Source of the DNA: Zeimonas arvi
GTDB taxonomy: Bacteria > Pseudomonadota > Gammaproteobacteria > Burkholderiales > Burkholderiaceae_E
Assembly (NCBI RefSeq): GCF_008039575.1
Contig: NZ_VDUY01000005.1
Location: 1-64,000 of the forward strand
DNA: 64,000 nucleotides
Reading direction: 5' to 3'
The position numbers and the translations under genes are program-made. The notes under the pieces are model-generated. The model was not told the DNA's origin. It was given only the letters and a program-made list of their open reading frames with translations, and made no database searches. Numbering within the stretch: position 1 is the stretch's first letter; every line of letters begins with the position of its first letter. Positions 8,982-17,941 of the stretch are shown piece after piece.

Positions 8982-9440
8982 CTACCAGCCCCAGAGCAGC
9001 TTGCGCGAGATCCAGCCGGTCAGGCCGTCGGCCTTGCGAACCTTCGCCCAGCCCTTGCGCCGCTCCAGGGTCTTCATCACCTCGCCGTACTGCGCCTTGC
9101 CCACCACCTTGTAGCGGGTGCCGGGTCCGCTGCGCATGTTCACGTCCTGGCCCTTCACGATGAAGTGCGGCTTCTTCGCGGTCAGGCGGCCGAGCACCCA
9201 GCCGGTGTCGTTCTCGAAGTCGCGCACCGACAGCCAGCCGCCCTTGCGGCCGGTCACGATCAGCGGATAGCCGCGGTTCAGCCGCCAGGTGGCCTCGTGG
9301 CTCGTGCCCGGGCCGGTGCGCAGGTTGATCACCTCGCGGTCGACGCTGACCATCTCGATGGCGTGCGCCGCAGGGGCCGCGAGCGTGAAGAGCGAGGCGG
9401 CGAAAGCGAGGTTGAGGGACAGGGTTCGCGTCCTGGACAT
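8982..9440 (-). CDS. Secreted protein with two SH3b domains
   Basis: This 152-residue product starts at 9440 after AAGGAA. The N-terminal signal peptide (residues 1-27, ending PAAHA) directs export. Two bacterial SH3 repeats follow, each with the core N(L/M)R(T/S)GPGT: INLRTGPGTSHEATW near residue 38 and VNMRSGPGTRYKVVG near residue 100. Each ends with a GWV or GWI strand. SH3b domains commonly bind peptidoglycan or protein partners in the periplasm. No catalytic domain is present, so it is probably an accessory envelope protein. It stands alone, convergent with TRAP operon I. Confidence 0.85.
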   Translation of the reverse strand: MSRTRTLSLNLAFAASLFTLAAPAAHAIEMVSVDREVINLRTGPGTSHEATWRLNRGYPLIVTGRKGGWLSVRDFENDTGWVLGRLTAKKPHFIVKGQDVNMRSGPGTRYKVVGKAQYGEVMKTLERRKGWAKVRKADGLTGWISRKLLWGW

Positions 9441-9492
9441 CGGTTCCTTCTGGCTGGATTCGTGGCGGCCCGTCGCGGACGGGGACACCCCG

Positions 9493-9498
9493 ATTGTA
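9493..9498 (-). promoter_or_regulatory. Candidate -10 box (TACAAT) of the SH3b gene
   Basis: TACAAT on the minus strand, in the context AAATACAATCGG, lies 52 nt before the SH3b start codon. The -35 region is weak. Confidence 0.38.
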
Positions 9499-9621
9499 TT
9501 TGCCAGAAAGCGATGCGTCTCGCCGAGCGGCGATGTCCGCCCCGCGCGCCCGGGCATTCGCTGGCGCAGCGGTGCTAGGCTACGGCCTGCGGCATTGCGG
9601 CCGTCTCCGGGCCGGATCGCT

Positions 9622-10653
9622 TCAGCCGCACTCGAGCGGCGGCTCCTGCATCGCCGCCACCTGCTCTCGCAATTCCAGCACCCGGTCCTGCCAGTAGCGC
9701 TGCGTACCGAACCACGGGAACGCGGCCGGGAATGCGGGGTCGTGCCAGCGGCGCGCCAGCCAGGCCGAATAGTGGATCAGCCGCAGGGTGCGCAAGGGCT
9801 CGATCAGCTGCAATTCGCGGCGGTCCAGGTCGGCGAAATCCTCGTAGCCGGCCAGCAGGTCGGACAGCTGGCGCGTCATCGAGGCGCGGTCGCCCGACAG
9901 CAGCATCCACAGGTCCTGGATCGCGGGCCCGCTGCGCGCATCGTCGAAGTCCACGAAATGCGGGCCGTCGTCGGTCCACAGGATGTTGCCCGCATGGCAG
10001 TCGCCGTGCAGCCGGATCGCCTTCGCCGCTCCCGCGCGGGCAAAGGCCTCGCGTACCGCGTCGAGCGCGCGATCCACGATGCCGCGCCAGGCGGGCAGCA
10101 GATCGGCCGGCACGAAGTCGTGCGCGAGCAGCCAGGCGCGCGGCTCCTCGCCGAAGCCGGCCACGTCCACGGCCGGCCGGTGCGCGAAGGGCGCGATCGC
10201 GCCGACCGCGTGGATGCGGCCGATGAACCGGCCGATGCGCTCGAGCGTGTCGGGGTCGTCCAGCTCGGGGGCGCGCCCGCCGCGGCGCGGGTAGACGGCG
10301 TAGCGATAACCCGCGAACGCGGCCAGGGTGTCGTGCTCGCCCGACACCGATGCGTCCGGCGACACCGGCCGCAGCGGCAGCGGCGCCACCACCGGGATCT
10401 CGCGCCCGGCGAGCTCGGTGGCGAATGCGTGCTCCTCGAGGATCTGCGCGTCGCTCCAGCGTCCTGGACGGTAGAACTTCGCGACCACCGCAGGGCCGTC
10501 CTCCAGGCTGACCTGGTAGACGCGGTTCTCGTAACTGTTCAGCGCGATGAAACGACCGTCGCCGCGCAGGCCCACCGCGTCGAGCGCGTCGAGCATCAGG
10601 TCCGGCGCGAGCCGGGCATAGGGTGTCTGGTCGGCCGGATCGGGTTCGCTCAT
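9622..10653 (-). CDS. srkA: Stress response serine/threonine kinase SrkA (YihE/RdoA)
   Basis: This 343-residue kinase of the aminoglycoside-phosphotransferase fold has an N-terminal lobe with ENRVYQVSLEDGPAVVAKFYRPGRWS (Lys of the ATP site), a catalytic loop RLHGDCHAGNILW and a metal loop FVDFDDARSGP. Length and motif spelling match SrkA of Enterobacteria, a cytoplasmic kinase that protects against envelope-stress-linked death. A TAGAAT box ends 8 nt before the ATG and no Shine-Dalgarno sequence is seen, so a leaderless transcript is plausible. In E. coli srkA sits beside dsbA and belongs to the Cpx regulon; here it stands alone, while a Cpx-like system lies elsewhere in this window. Confidence 0.9.
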   Translation of the reverse strand: MSEPDPADQTPYARLAPDLMLDALDAVGLRGDGRFIALNSYENRVYQVSLEDGPAVVAKFYRPGRWSDAQILEEHAFATELAGREIPVVAPLPLRPVSPDASVSGEHDTLAAFAGYRYAVYPRRGGRAPELDDPDTLERIGRFIGRIHAVGAIAPFAHRPAVDVAGFGEEPRAWLLAHDFVPADLLPAWRGIVDRALDAVREAFARAGAAKAIRLHGDCHAGNILWTDDGPHFVDFDDARSGPAIQDLWMLLSGDRASMTRQLSDLLAGYEDFADLDRRELQLIEPLRTLRLIHYSAWLARRWHDPAFPAAFPWFGTQRYWQDRVLELREQVAAMQEPPLECG

Positions 10654-11078
10654 CTCGTGGATTCTACGTGCCGAGCCTCGCCGCTGTCGGCACGACAGCT
10701 CGCGCGGCTGCGCAGGCGCGAAGCGGCTGGCAGCGCCGCCAGCTGTTGGTCGACGGTGGTCACCGGCATCAGGCAGGTTCCCGCGACAATATGGTGGCCG
10801 TCGTCCTCGGATGGCGCCTTCGCAATCGCGCTCTCCCGAGCCCCCAGGCCGGCGCGGCGGGTCTTGTGCGATGACGTGCCGACCGGCATGCAGCAGAGCC
10901 CGCGCCCCCCCAAGGCCGGTCCTTCCGGTACGAACAAGGCGAGGGCAAGGGCGCCTGCCCGGTCACTCGATTGACCGCCGTCTCGGTGGCGGGGATGGTC
11001 CGGCGCCCACTGCCGGACAGCGGGCGACCGCATGCGGAGCTTCCGTTGCCGCGTTGACAGCGCCGCTGGTCTACCCTC
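10654..11078. other. Intergenic stretch of 425 bp without a supported gene
   Basis: It lies between srkA (minus strand) and the amidase (plus strand). It holds the srkA promoter at its left edge and a TTGACA at 11054-11059 near the amidase start. Open frames crossing it have shadow-like Arg/Pro-rich composition. No repeat, RNA gene or protein fragment was recognised. Confidence 0.6.
10661..10690 (-). promoter_or_regulatory. Candidate srkA promoter giving a leaderless mRNA
   Basis: On the minus strand CCGACA (10690-10685), an 18-nt spacer and TAGAAT (10666-10661) precede the ATG at 10653. Transcription would begin at or within 1-2 nt of the start codon. Confidence 0.4.
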
Positions 11079-12557
11079 ATGATCAACTGCAAAGATCGGC
11101 AGGACGAGCGCGGGCTGCCAGAATCCAGAACGAGCGCTCCCGGGGGACAAGACATCGAACTCAGCGACCTGACACTCGCCGAGCAGGCCGAGGCGCTGCG
11201 CAGCGCGCGGTGCTCGAGCCGCGAGATCGTCGATGCGCACCTGGCCTTGATCGAACGCCTTGACGGCAGGCTGCATGCGTTCGTCGAGGTCTATCGCGGC
11301 GAGGCGCGCGCGCTGGCCGACGCCGCTGACCGGGCCCGATCGGCAGGCCTGCCGATCGGGCCTCTTCACGGACTGCCGATCGGGATCAAGGATCTGTGTG
11401 ACATCGCCGGGCGCATCGGCACGCTGGGCTCGAAGATGTGGGCGACGCGGCGGGCCGACAGCACGTCGGCCACCGTCGAGCGGCTGCTTGGCGCCGGCAT
11501 GATTCCCCTGGGCAAGCTGCACATGGTCGAGTTCGCCTTCGGCGGCTGGGGCACCAACCCGCTCATGGGTGCGCCGTGGAATCCCTGGGACATGAAGCGT
11601 CACAGGGTGCCCGGCGGCTCGTCGAGCGGCACCGCGGTGGCGGTGGCTGCAGGACTCGCGCCGGCCGGCATTGGCAGCGATACCGGCGGCTCGGTACGCA
11701 TCCCCTCGGCCTTCTGCGGCCTGGTCGGGCTCAAGGTGACCCACGGCCGAATCAGCCTGCACGGCACCGGAGTGCTCAGCTGGACGCTCGATTCGATCGG
11801 CCCGCTGTGCCGCAGCGTCGAGGACTGCGCCGAGCTCTACCGGGTGCTGGCGGGCCCCGACCCGCGTGACGCCATGACCCTCGCTCAACCACCCGTCGAC
11901 CTGCCGGCCGAGATCGTCGGCACTTCGCTGGAGCACGTCCGTATCGCGCTGCCCGATCGCAACCAGCTGCCGGAGTTCATGCACCCCGCCGTCATCGATG
12001 CCTGGCTGCAAGCGGCCGGCCAACTCGAGCGGCTCGGCGCCGAGATCGTGCCGGTTCGCCTGCCCGACTGGTATTTCGATCTGTCAAGACCGGCAGGCGT
12101 GATCATCGCTTCCGAATGCTTTGCGATCAACCGCGACAGGATCGAGGACCCGGCTGCCGAGATCGGGGAGGCCGTGCGTGCGCGAGTGCTCAATGCCCGC
12201 AGTTTCGCGCCCGGCGAGTATGCGGAAACCCTGCGCATGATGGCGCAAAGGCGCCAGTTCTTCGGCGAGTGGTTTCGCCGATTCGATGCGATCCTGCTGC
12301 CGACGGTAGCCGAACCGGCGCCGCCGATCGACGAGATCGACGAGGCCTCTCCGTTGCCCGGCTATCTGACCCGCCCGGTGAACTACCTGGGGCTGTGCAG
12401 CCTGGCGATGCCGGCCGGGCTTCATGAGGGTCTGCCCGTCGGCGTCCAGTTCATCGGAAAGCCGCATGCCGAGCGGCTGATGCTCGAGATCGGCAAGGCC
12501 TTTCAGGATGCGACCGGCTACAACCGGCTGCGCCCGGATCTCGCCGATACCGCCTGA
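11079..12557 (+). CDS. Amidase (amidase signature family) of the LIV-type transporter operon
   Basis: The product is 492 residues. The Ser-cisSer-Lys triad is visible: Lys in GLPIGIKDLCD (about residue 106), the glycine-rich PGGSSSGTAVAVAAG (about 186-200) and the nucleophile loop GSDTGGSVRIPSAFCG (about 205-220). These enzymes hydrolyse an amide to acid plus ammonia. The substrate range is wide, covering aryl and alkyl amides and Gln-tRNA. GatA is unlikely because no gatB or gatC is near. The start at 11079 has no clear ribosome-binding site, but no better in-frame start follows for more than 150 nt. The gene heads an operon with a complete LivMHGF-type importer, so the imported compound is probably the amide hydrolysed here. 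Confidence 0.85.
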   Translation: MINCKDRQDERGLPESRTSAPGGQDIELSDLTLAEQAEALRSARCSSREIVDAHLALIERLDGRLHAFVEVYRGEARALADAADRARSAGLPIGPLHGLPIGIKDLCDIAGRIGTLGSKMWATRRADSTSATVERLLGAGMIPLGKLHMVEFAFGGWGTNPLMGAPWNPWDMKRHRVPGGSSSGTAVAVAAGLAPAGIGSDTGGSVRIPSAFCGLVGLKVTHGRISLHGTGVLSWTLDSIGPLCRSVEDCAELYRVLAGPDPRDAMTLAQPPVDLPAEIVGTSLEHVRIALPDRNQLPEFMHPAVIDAWLQAAGQLERLGAEIVPVRLPDWYFDLSRPAGVIIASECFAINRDRIEDPAAEIGEAVRARVLNARSFAPGEYAETLRMMAQRRQFFGEWFRRFDAILLPTVAEPAPPIDEIDEASPLPGYLTRPVNYLGLCSLAMPAGLHEGLPVGVQFIGKPHAERLMLEIGKAFQDATGYNRLRPDLADTA

Positions 12558-12624
12558 GGAGACCCCCCGATGCGGTGCCTGGATGTGAAGCGCAGCCGGA
12601 AGTCCTGCATCGAGAAGGCGCGGC

Positions 12625-13608
12625 ATGGCGGTTGACGAGGCTCCGTCGGCGCCGCGCGCGGCCGAGCGGCGGGCGGCCGACCGGATCTACTACACGCTGG
12701 CCGCGCTGATCGGCGGCGTGGTCAGCGTCTACTTCGTGCTGGTGCCGGTCTTCGAATTGAACCTTGCCTTCCACTTCTACCTGATGCTGTGGATCACGAT
12801 GGCATCGGCCTTCAACGTGGCGGCCGGCTTCTCTGGCTACATGCCCTTCGGGTACGTCGCGTTCTATGGCGTGGGCGCGTTCACCACGGCCATCCTGGTC
12901 AAGACGCTTGGATTTCCGGTGCTGCTCGCGCTGCCGTTCTCCGGCGCCGCCGGCATCGCGCTGGGGCTGCTTTTCGCGCCCACGCTTCGACTCTCGGGCA
13001 TCTACTTCGCCATCGTCAGCCTGGCGCTGGCAAGCATCTGCCGGCTGGTCATCACCAACATGCCCGAACACATCACCGGCGGATCGTTCGGCCTGCAGCT
13101 GGGCAGCCGGGCCGAACCGGTGTTGTCCTTCTATGTGATGCTGGCCGTGATGCTGGTTGCGCTGGCCACCTTCCTGTGGCTGGCGCGCTCGCGCCTGGGC
13201 AAGGCCCTGCGCGCCGTGCGCGACGATGCGGAGGCGGCCGACATGATGGGCGTGAACGTCGCGCGAGTGCGACTGCATGGCTGGCTGATCGCGGCCTTCT
13301 TTCCGGCATTGTGCGGCGGGGTCGAGGCCTGGTACACGAATGTCGTCGACACCGAAACCGCGTTCAACACGCTGATCACGGCCAAGACCGTGATCTACGC
13401 GGTGGCCGGCGGGCTCGGCACCATCACCGGGCCGGTCATCGGCTCGATCGTGATGGTCTGGCTCGACGAGCTGATCTGGCGGCAGTTCCCGCTGCTCAAC
13501 CTGCTGATCCTCGGCGTGGCCACCGTGCTGCTCGTACTCTTCCTGCCGCGCGGCATCGTCGGCACGCTGTTGCGCCGCCGGCCGCAGTGGCGCCGCTACA
13601 TTCCCTGA
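12625..13608 (+). CDS. LivM-type ABC permease
   Basis: This 327-residue inner-membrane protein has about nine hydrophobic segments and the BPD_transp_2 pattern: FNVAAGFSGYMPFGYVAFYGVGAF near the N terminus, then LRLSGIYFAIVSLALA, GKALRAVRDD and AGGLGTITGPVIGS. It is one half of the membrane channel of a branched-chain-amino-acid-type importer. GAGAAGG stands before the start. LivH follows after 9 nt. The family also carries amides, urea and aromatic acids, and the amidase upstream suggests a non-amino-acid ligand. Confidence 0.9.
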   Translation: MAVDEAPSAPRAAERRAADRIYYTLAALIGGVVSVYFVLVPVFELNLAFHFYLMLWITMASAFNVAAGFSGYMPFGYVAFYGVGAFTTAILVKTLGFPVLLALPFSGAAGIALGLLFAPTLRLSGIYFAIVSLALASICRLVITNMPEHITGGSFGLQLGSRAEPVLSFYVMLAVMLVALATFLWLARSRLGKALRAVRDDAEAADMMGVNVARVRLHGWLIAAFFPALCGGVEAWYTNVVDTETAFNTLITAKTVIYAVAGGLGTITGPVIGSIVMVWLDELIWRQFPLLNLLILGVATVLLVLFLPRGIVGTLLRRRPQWRRYIP

Positions 13609-13617
13609 GCGTTCGCC

Positions 13618-14499
13618 ATGGAGATCCTGGTCCTCAACGGATTGCTCAACGGCCTCATCGTCGGCGGCGTCTACGCGCTGATCGGGTTGAGCCTGACGCT
13701 CCTCTACGGGGTGCTGCGCATCGTGAACTTCGCCCATGGCGAGTTTGTCATCGGTGGCGCCTTTGTCGCCTACGTGCTGTACAACAGCCTCGGCATCCCC
13801 CCCCTTCTGGCCATGCCGCTTGCGGCGGTCTTCTTCTTCGGGCTGGGCTGGGCGGGATACTTCCTGCTGATCCCACGGCTGTCGCGCAGTGACGATCCGG
13901 AGATCATGTCCTTCCTGATGATGTACGGCATGTCGATCGCGCTGGCCGCGGTGATGCTGCTGCTCTTCGAGGCGGACTCCCGGTCGATCGACTATGCCTT
14001 CGAGCCGATCTCGATGAAGGTCGGCCTGGTCTACGTGTCGACCGCGCGGCTGGTCGCGTTCGGGGTCACGCTGGCGATGTCGGCCGCGCTCGCCTGGTTC
14101 CTGTTCCGTACGTTGCCGGGCAAGGCATTGCGGGCCACGATCATGAACCGCGAGGCGATCCAGATCGTCGGCGTCGACGTGATCAAGCTGTCCGCATTCG
14201 CGTTCGCCCTGGCCACCGCAATCGCCGGAGTCAGCGGCGTGCTGGTCGCACTGGTCTTTCCGGCATTCAACCCGTTCTCCGGCACCGATTACGCCATCAT
14301 CGGCTTCATCGTGGTCGTGCTGGGCGGCCTGGGCAACCCGGTCGGCGCGCTGCTCGCCGGCCTCCTGTATGGGCTGGCCGAGCAGATGTCGACCGTCTTT
14401 CTGCCACAAGCGATGGCGCAGATCGTCGGCTTCCTCATCCTGGTCACCGTCATCCTGGTCCGCCCCACCGGCATTCTCGGCTGGAGGGCGCAGCGATGA
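13618..14499 (+). CDS. LivH-type ABC permease
   Basis: The protein is 293 residues with about eight membrane segments. Hallmarks are GLIVGGVYALIGLSLTLLYGVLRIVNFAHGEF at the N terminus (signature NFAHGEF near residue 40), the coupling-helix region LRATIMNREAIQIVGVD and the C-terminal VLGGLGNPVGALLAGLLYG. It pairs with the LivM-type protein to form the channel. Its TGA overlaps the ATG of the first ATPase gene by ATGA, showing coupled translation. Confidence 0.9.
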   Translation: MEILVLNGLLNGLIVGGVYALIGLSLTLLYGVLRIVNFAHGEFVIGGAFVAYVLYNSLGIPPLLAMPLAAVFFFGLGWAGYFLLIPRLSRSDDPEIMSFLMMYGMSIALAAVMLLLFEADSRSIDYAFEPISMKVGLVYVSTARLVAFGVTLAMSAALAWFLFRTLPGKALRATIMNREAIQIVGVDVIKLSAFAFALATAIAGVSGVLVALVFPAFNPFSGTDYAIIGFIVVVLGGLGNPVGALLAGLLYGLAEQMSTVFLPQAMAQIVGFLILVTVILVRPTGILGWRAQR

Positions 14500-15209
14500 G
14501 CGCGTCGATTCGGGTGAGCGGACTGGTGAAGCGCTTCGGCGGCCTGACCGCGTTGGCCGGCGTCGAACTCGTGGCGCAGCCCGGAGAGGTGCTTGGCATC
14601 ATCGGGGTGAACGGCGCTGGCAAGACCACGTTGATGAACTGCATCTGCGGAATCTACCGTCCCGATGAGGGCCGGGTGATGATCGGCGATCGCGAGACCA
14701 CCGGCCTGACGCCGCACGAGGTGGCCAAGCTCGGCATCGGCCGCACCTTCCAGATTCCGCGCGTCTTTCGCCGGATGTCGCTGATCGACAACCTGCTGGT
14801 GCCGGTACTCAATCGGAGTGAGCCGGACGTCGTGCTCATCGAGCGGGCCGAGTCGATGCTCGAGCGGATGCGGCTGATCGACCTGCGCCACAACTTTTCC
14901 GAGGAGCTGTCCGGCGGCCAGCAGAAACTGCTCGAAATGGCGCGCATGCTGATGCCCGAGCCAAGGGTGGTCATGCTCGATGAGCCCTTCGCCGGCGTGC
15001 ATCCGACCCTGTGCCGGTTCATGATCGAACAGATCGAGTCGATTGCCGCGGCCGGCAAGACTGTTCTTCTGATCAGTCACGACCTGACCTCGATCTACCA
15101 GTTGTCGCATCGGGTGGCGGCGCTCAACGAAGGCCGCGTGATCGCCGAGGGCAGCGTCGACCAGATCCGCAGCGACGCTGCCGTGATCGAAGCCTATCTC
15201 GGAGCCTGA
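14496..15209 (+). CDS. LivG-type ABC ATPase
   Basis: The protein has 237 residues with all ABC landmarks: Walker A GVNGAGKTT (about residues 36-44), Q-loop in GRTFQIPRVF, signature LSGGQQKLLEMARML, Walker B RVVMLDEPFAGVHP and switch histidine in LLISHDL. It hydrolyses ATP on the cytoplasmic face together with the LivF-type subunit (15214). Length and the RTFQ.PR region match LivG. Only 4 nt separate it from the next gene. Confidence 0.92.
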   Translation: MSASIRVSGLVKRFGGLTALAGVELVAQPGEVLGIIGVNGAGKTTLMNCICGIYRPDEGRVMIGDRETTGLTPHEVAKLGIGRTFQIPRVFRRMSLIDNLLVPVLNRSEPDVVLIERAESMLERMRLIDLRHNFSEELSGGQQKLLEMARMLMPEPRVVMLDEPFAGVHPTLCRFMIEQIESIAAAGKTVLLISHDLTSIYQLSHRVAALNEGRVIAEGSVDQIRSDAAVIEAYLGA

Positions 15210-15213
15210 CCGC

Positions 15214-16017
15214 ATGCACCGCGTCGTTCGCAACGAGCAACAGCCAAAGCAGGCAGGGCCTGCGGCCGGGGCGCTGGCGCCGCCAGTGCTGGAGTTGCGC
15301 AACGTCGACGTGGCCTATCACGGCGACATCCGCATCCTGCAGGGCCTGTCGATGGCAGTGCGGCCGGGTCTGATAACCGGCGTGATCGGGCCCAACGGCG
15401 CCGGCAAGTCGACGGCGCTGCGCACCTTCTACGGCCTGCTCAAACCGGTGGTCGGCGACGTGCTGATCGACGGCAAGGCTGTCACCGGCATGCCGCCCTG
15501 GCGCTTCATCGAGCACGGCATCGCCCTGGTGCCCCAGGGACGCAGCCTGTTCAACGAGCTCAGCGTGGAGGACAATCTTCGTCTGGCCTGCTGGACCTTC
15601 CGTCGCGACAAGGCGCGGGTGGCCGAGGCGCTGGACCGTACCTACGCGCAGTTCCCCATGCTCCGGGAGCGGCGCAGCCAGGCCGCGGGCGCGATGAGCG
15701 GCGGCCAGCAGCGCTTCCTGGAGCTTGGCCGGGCGCTGGCGCTGCAGCCGCGCGCCGTGCTGCTCGACGAGCCGACGGCAATGATCGCGCCGAAGGCCGC
15801 CTCCGAGATCTACGAGTTCGTCCGCGAGCTGCCCCGGCAGGGGATCACCGTGCTGCTCGTGGACCAGAACGTCCGCCAGTGCGTGCGCATCTCCGACCAC
15901 CTTTACGTGCTGGAGCTCGGGCGCAACAAGATCGACGGGTCGGCACAGGCCTTCTCGGAGGATTCGAGTCTTCGCGACATGATCGCCGAATGGATCGACT
16001 ACCGCATCGACGCCTAG
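15214..16017 (+). CDS. LivF-type ABC ATPase
   Basis: This 267-residue ATPase has Walker A GPNGAGKST (about residues 56-64), signature MSGGQQRFLELGRAL and Walker B AVLLDEPTAM. The D-loop reads EPTAMIAPK instead of the common SAGLSPK, and the switch region reads LLVDQNVRQ, the H-loop-less form usual in LivF. An N-terminal extension of about 20 residues precedes the domain, so a later start is possible. It completes the LivMHGF set. Confidence 0.9.
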   Translation: MHRVVRNEQQPKQAGPAAGALAPPVLELRNVDVAYHGDIRILQGLSMAVRPGLITGVIGPNGAGKSTALRTFYGLLKPVVGDVLIDGKAVTGMPPWRFIEHGIALVPQGRSLFNELSVEDNLRLACWTFRRDKARVAEALDRTYAQFPMLRERRSQAAGAMSGGQQRFLELGRALALQPRAVLLDEPTAMIAPKAASEIYEFVRELPRQGITVLLVDQNVRQCVRISDHLYVLELGRNKIDGSAQAFSEDSSLRDMIAEWIDYRIDA

Positions 16018-16065
16018 TGGGGCTGGCGTCCGCGGCTCGTTATGCAGCCCCACGAGGAGAACGTT

Positions 16066-17298
16066 ATGCAACGAAGGTCCTTTCTGTGGGCGCTGGCGGC
16101 GCCTGCCATGGTCACCGGCATGGCGACCACACCGGTGACGGCCCAGACGGATGCGCCGATCCGCATCGGCATGACGGTCTCGTCGGCGGGCACATTCGCG
16201 TTGGCGGCCCAGTCCGGGGAGCGCGGATTGCAGATCTGGCTCGACGATGTCAACAGCCGTGGCGGCATCGACATCGGTGGCAAGAAGCGCAAGGTCGAGC
16301 TGGTGAAGCTCGACGATCGTAGCGACAAGACACTGGTGCCCAGGGTCTACGAGACGCTCATCAAGGACGAGAAGGTGGATCTGGTGTTCGGCCCGTTCGG
16401 CAGCACGCTGACCGCAGCCGCGGCCAATGCGACCGAGACGAACGGCAAGTTCATGGTCATCTGGTCGGCCTCCGCGGACTCGATCTACCGGCAGGGCTAC
16501 AAGTACATCGTGTCGGCAACGCAGATCGCCGGCACGCTTCTCGGCCAGCCAGCGGTGCGCGCGCTGCATGCGATGGGCGTGAAGAAGATCGCCTTTGCCT
16601 ACCTGGATGAGCCCTTCCCGGCTTCGCTTACCCAGGGAGCGATCGAACTTGCCAGGAAGCTCGGCATGGAAGTCACCATGGAGGAGAAGTTCGCCAAGGG
16701 CACGAAGGATTTCAACATCCTGATCCAGAAGGCCAGGGCGAGCGGCGCCGAGGCTTTCTACCCGACGGCGTACGAGGGCGACCAGATGACGATCGCCAGG
16801 CAGATCCGGGAGGCCAATGCCGACTTCAAGGCTGTCTACCTCGTGTATGCCTCGCAACCACAGTTCCTTCAGCAGGCGGGCAAGGACGGTCACTACGTGT
16901 TCAGCCAGACGCTGCTGCACGAGAAGATCAACTGGCCGGTCACCCACGGCCTGAACCGCGCGCAGATGATGGAGCGCTACGCCAAGCTGTTCCCGAACGC
17001 CCAGTACACGGCCGACTTCCAGACCATCCTCGCCTATGGCGCCGGCGTTGTCACCGAGCAGATCATCAGCACCGCACAGTCGCTGGATGCGGCGAAGATG
17101 AAGGAGGCGGCGCTGAAGCTGAGCGGCAAGATCGTGACTGCCACCGGCGAGTACGAGATCGACGAAACCGGCAAGCAGTTCAAGAACGAGTTCTCGATCA
17201 TGCAGACGACGCCGACAGGCCTCGAAGTCGTGTATCCGCCACCGGTCGCGACGGCCAAGCCGATCTATCCGGTACCACCATTCTCGCAGCGCAAGTGA
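16066..17298 (+). CDS. Periplasmic substrate-binding protein of the LIV-type importer
   Basis: The start at 16066 follows GAGGAGA by 5 nt and gives a proper signal peptide (MQRRSFLWALAAPAMVTGMA, cleavage after VTAQ or nearby). The ATG 24 nt upstream would bury it. The 410-residue protein is a type I periplasmic-binding fold (Peripla_BP_6) beginning IRIGMTVSSAGTFA. Binding proteins with this layout serve urea, short amides, aromatic acids or amino acids. It is placed last among the transporter genes, 48 nt after the ATPase, and is followed by a strong hairpin. The ligand is probably an amide in view of the operon's first gene. Confidence 0.88.
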   Translation: MQRRSFLWALAAPAMVTGMATTPVTAQTDAPIRIGMTVSSAGTFALAAQSGERGLQIWLDDVNSRGGIDIGGKKRKVELVKLDDRSDKTLVPRVYETLIKDEKVDLVFGPFGSTLTAAAANATETNGKFMVIWSASADSIYRQGYKYIVSATQIAGTLLGQPAVRALHAMGVKKIAFAYLDEPFPASLTQGAIELARKLGMEVTMEEKFAKGTKDFNILIQKARASGAEAFYPTAYEGDQMTIARQIREANADFKAVYLVYASQPQFLQQAGKDGHYVFSQTLLHEKINWPVTHGLNRAQMMERYAKLFPNAQYTADFQTILAYGAGVVTEQIISTAQSLDAAKMKEAALKLSGKIVTATGEYEIDETGKQFKNEFSIMQTTPTGLEVVYPPPVATAKPIYPVPPFSQRK

Positions 17299-17320
17299 TG
17301 CGCTGATCGCGGTTGGAAGC

Positions 17321-17346
17321 GCTTGTGGCGCGCCGGCGCCACAGGC
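17321..17346 (+). terminator. Hairpin after the LIV-type binding-protein gene (no T-run)
   Basis: GCTTGTGGCG (17321-17330) pairs with CGCCACAGGC (17337-17346) around a 6-nt loop, with one G-U pair. No T-run follows, so it may be an mRNA-stabilising structure or a factor-dependent terminator. It separates the binding-protein gene from the decarboxylase-like gene. Confidence 0.5.
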
Positions 17347-17376
17347 CATGCAGGCAGGGAGACAGGGAGACAGGAG

Positions 17377-17781
17377 ATGGACGAAGCGCATGACGGCGCC
17401 CACCAGGTCTTGCGCGCGGCAGGCCGACAGGTGATGCGCGAGATACTCGGGAGCGACTATGTCGCGCGGCGCGACGCGAGCACGACGCGTCTGAATGCGG
17501 CCGTGCGCGGGCTCAGCGAGGAGTTCGCCTATGCCACGCTTTGGACGCGCCCAGACCTGAGCCGGCAGGTACGCAGCCTGGTCACGCTTGCCATGCTGTG
17601 CGCCCTGAATCGTCCGCACGAGCTGCGCATCCATCTGGTCGGCGCGCTCAACAACGGCTGCAGCGCAGAGGAGATCCGCGAAGTGTTCACGCATTCGGTG
17701 GCCTACTGCGGTTTTCCGGCCGCGATCGATGCACTGCGCACGGCCGAGGAAGTGCTTCGCGAGCACGGCCGGATGCCGTGA
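17377..17781 (+). CDS. Carboxymuconolactone decarboxylase/AhpD-like protein
   Basis: This 134-residue alpha-helical protein belongs to the CMD family. The core LVTLAMLCALNRPHELRIHLVGALNNGCSAEEIREVFTHSVAYCGFP (about residues 66-112) matches 4-carboxymuconolactone decarboxylases of the beta-ketoadipate pathway in layout. The AhpD CxxC pair is absent. The start at 17377 is preceded by AGGGAG at 7 nt. It is last in the amidase-LIV operon, but no other protocatechuate-pathway gene is present, so a true PcaC role is doubtful. A related lactone or peroxide-linked function is equally possible. Confidence 0.8.
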   Translation: MDEAHDGAHQVLRAAGRQVMREILGSDYVARRDASTTRLNAAVRGLSEEFAYATLWTRPDLSRQVRSLVTLAMLCALNRPHELRIHLVGALNNGCSAEEIREVFTHSVAYCGFPAAIDALRTAEEVLREHGRMP

Positions 17782-17941
17782 CGCTCCGGGCGGGTCGGGA
17801 GCGGCGCCGCGGGTCGGCGAGATTGGCCGGCCGGGCTGTCGGCCTTCGCTCGCGCGCCTCGCGCCACGGGGCCCCGCCCGCCTCGAGCGGCGGCGCAATG
17901 CAGCCGCGCGGGCGCGCCCGGCCCGCACCAAGGAGCGACTC

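Noticed and set aside
8968-8982. GGCCCC-TCC-GGGGCC hairpin as terminator between TRAP operon I and the SH3b gene
   Set aside because: The stem is short, overlaps the SH3b stop codon and has no T-run. Such GC dyads are common in this DNA.
11054-11083. TTGACA with a CATGAT 18 nt later as an amidase promoter
   Set aside because: The -10 box would overlap the only good start codon at 11079, and no other start is available downstream for a long way.
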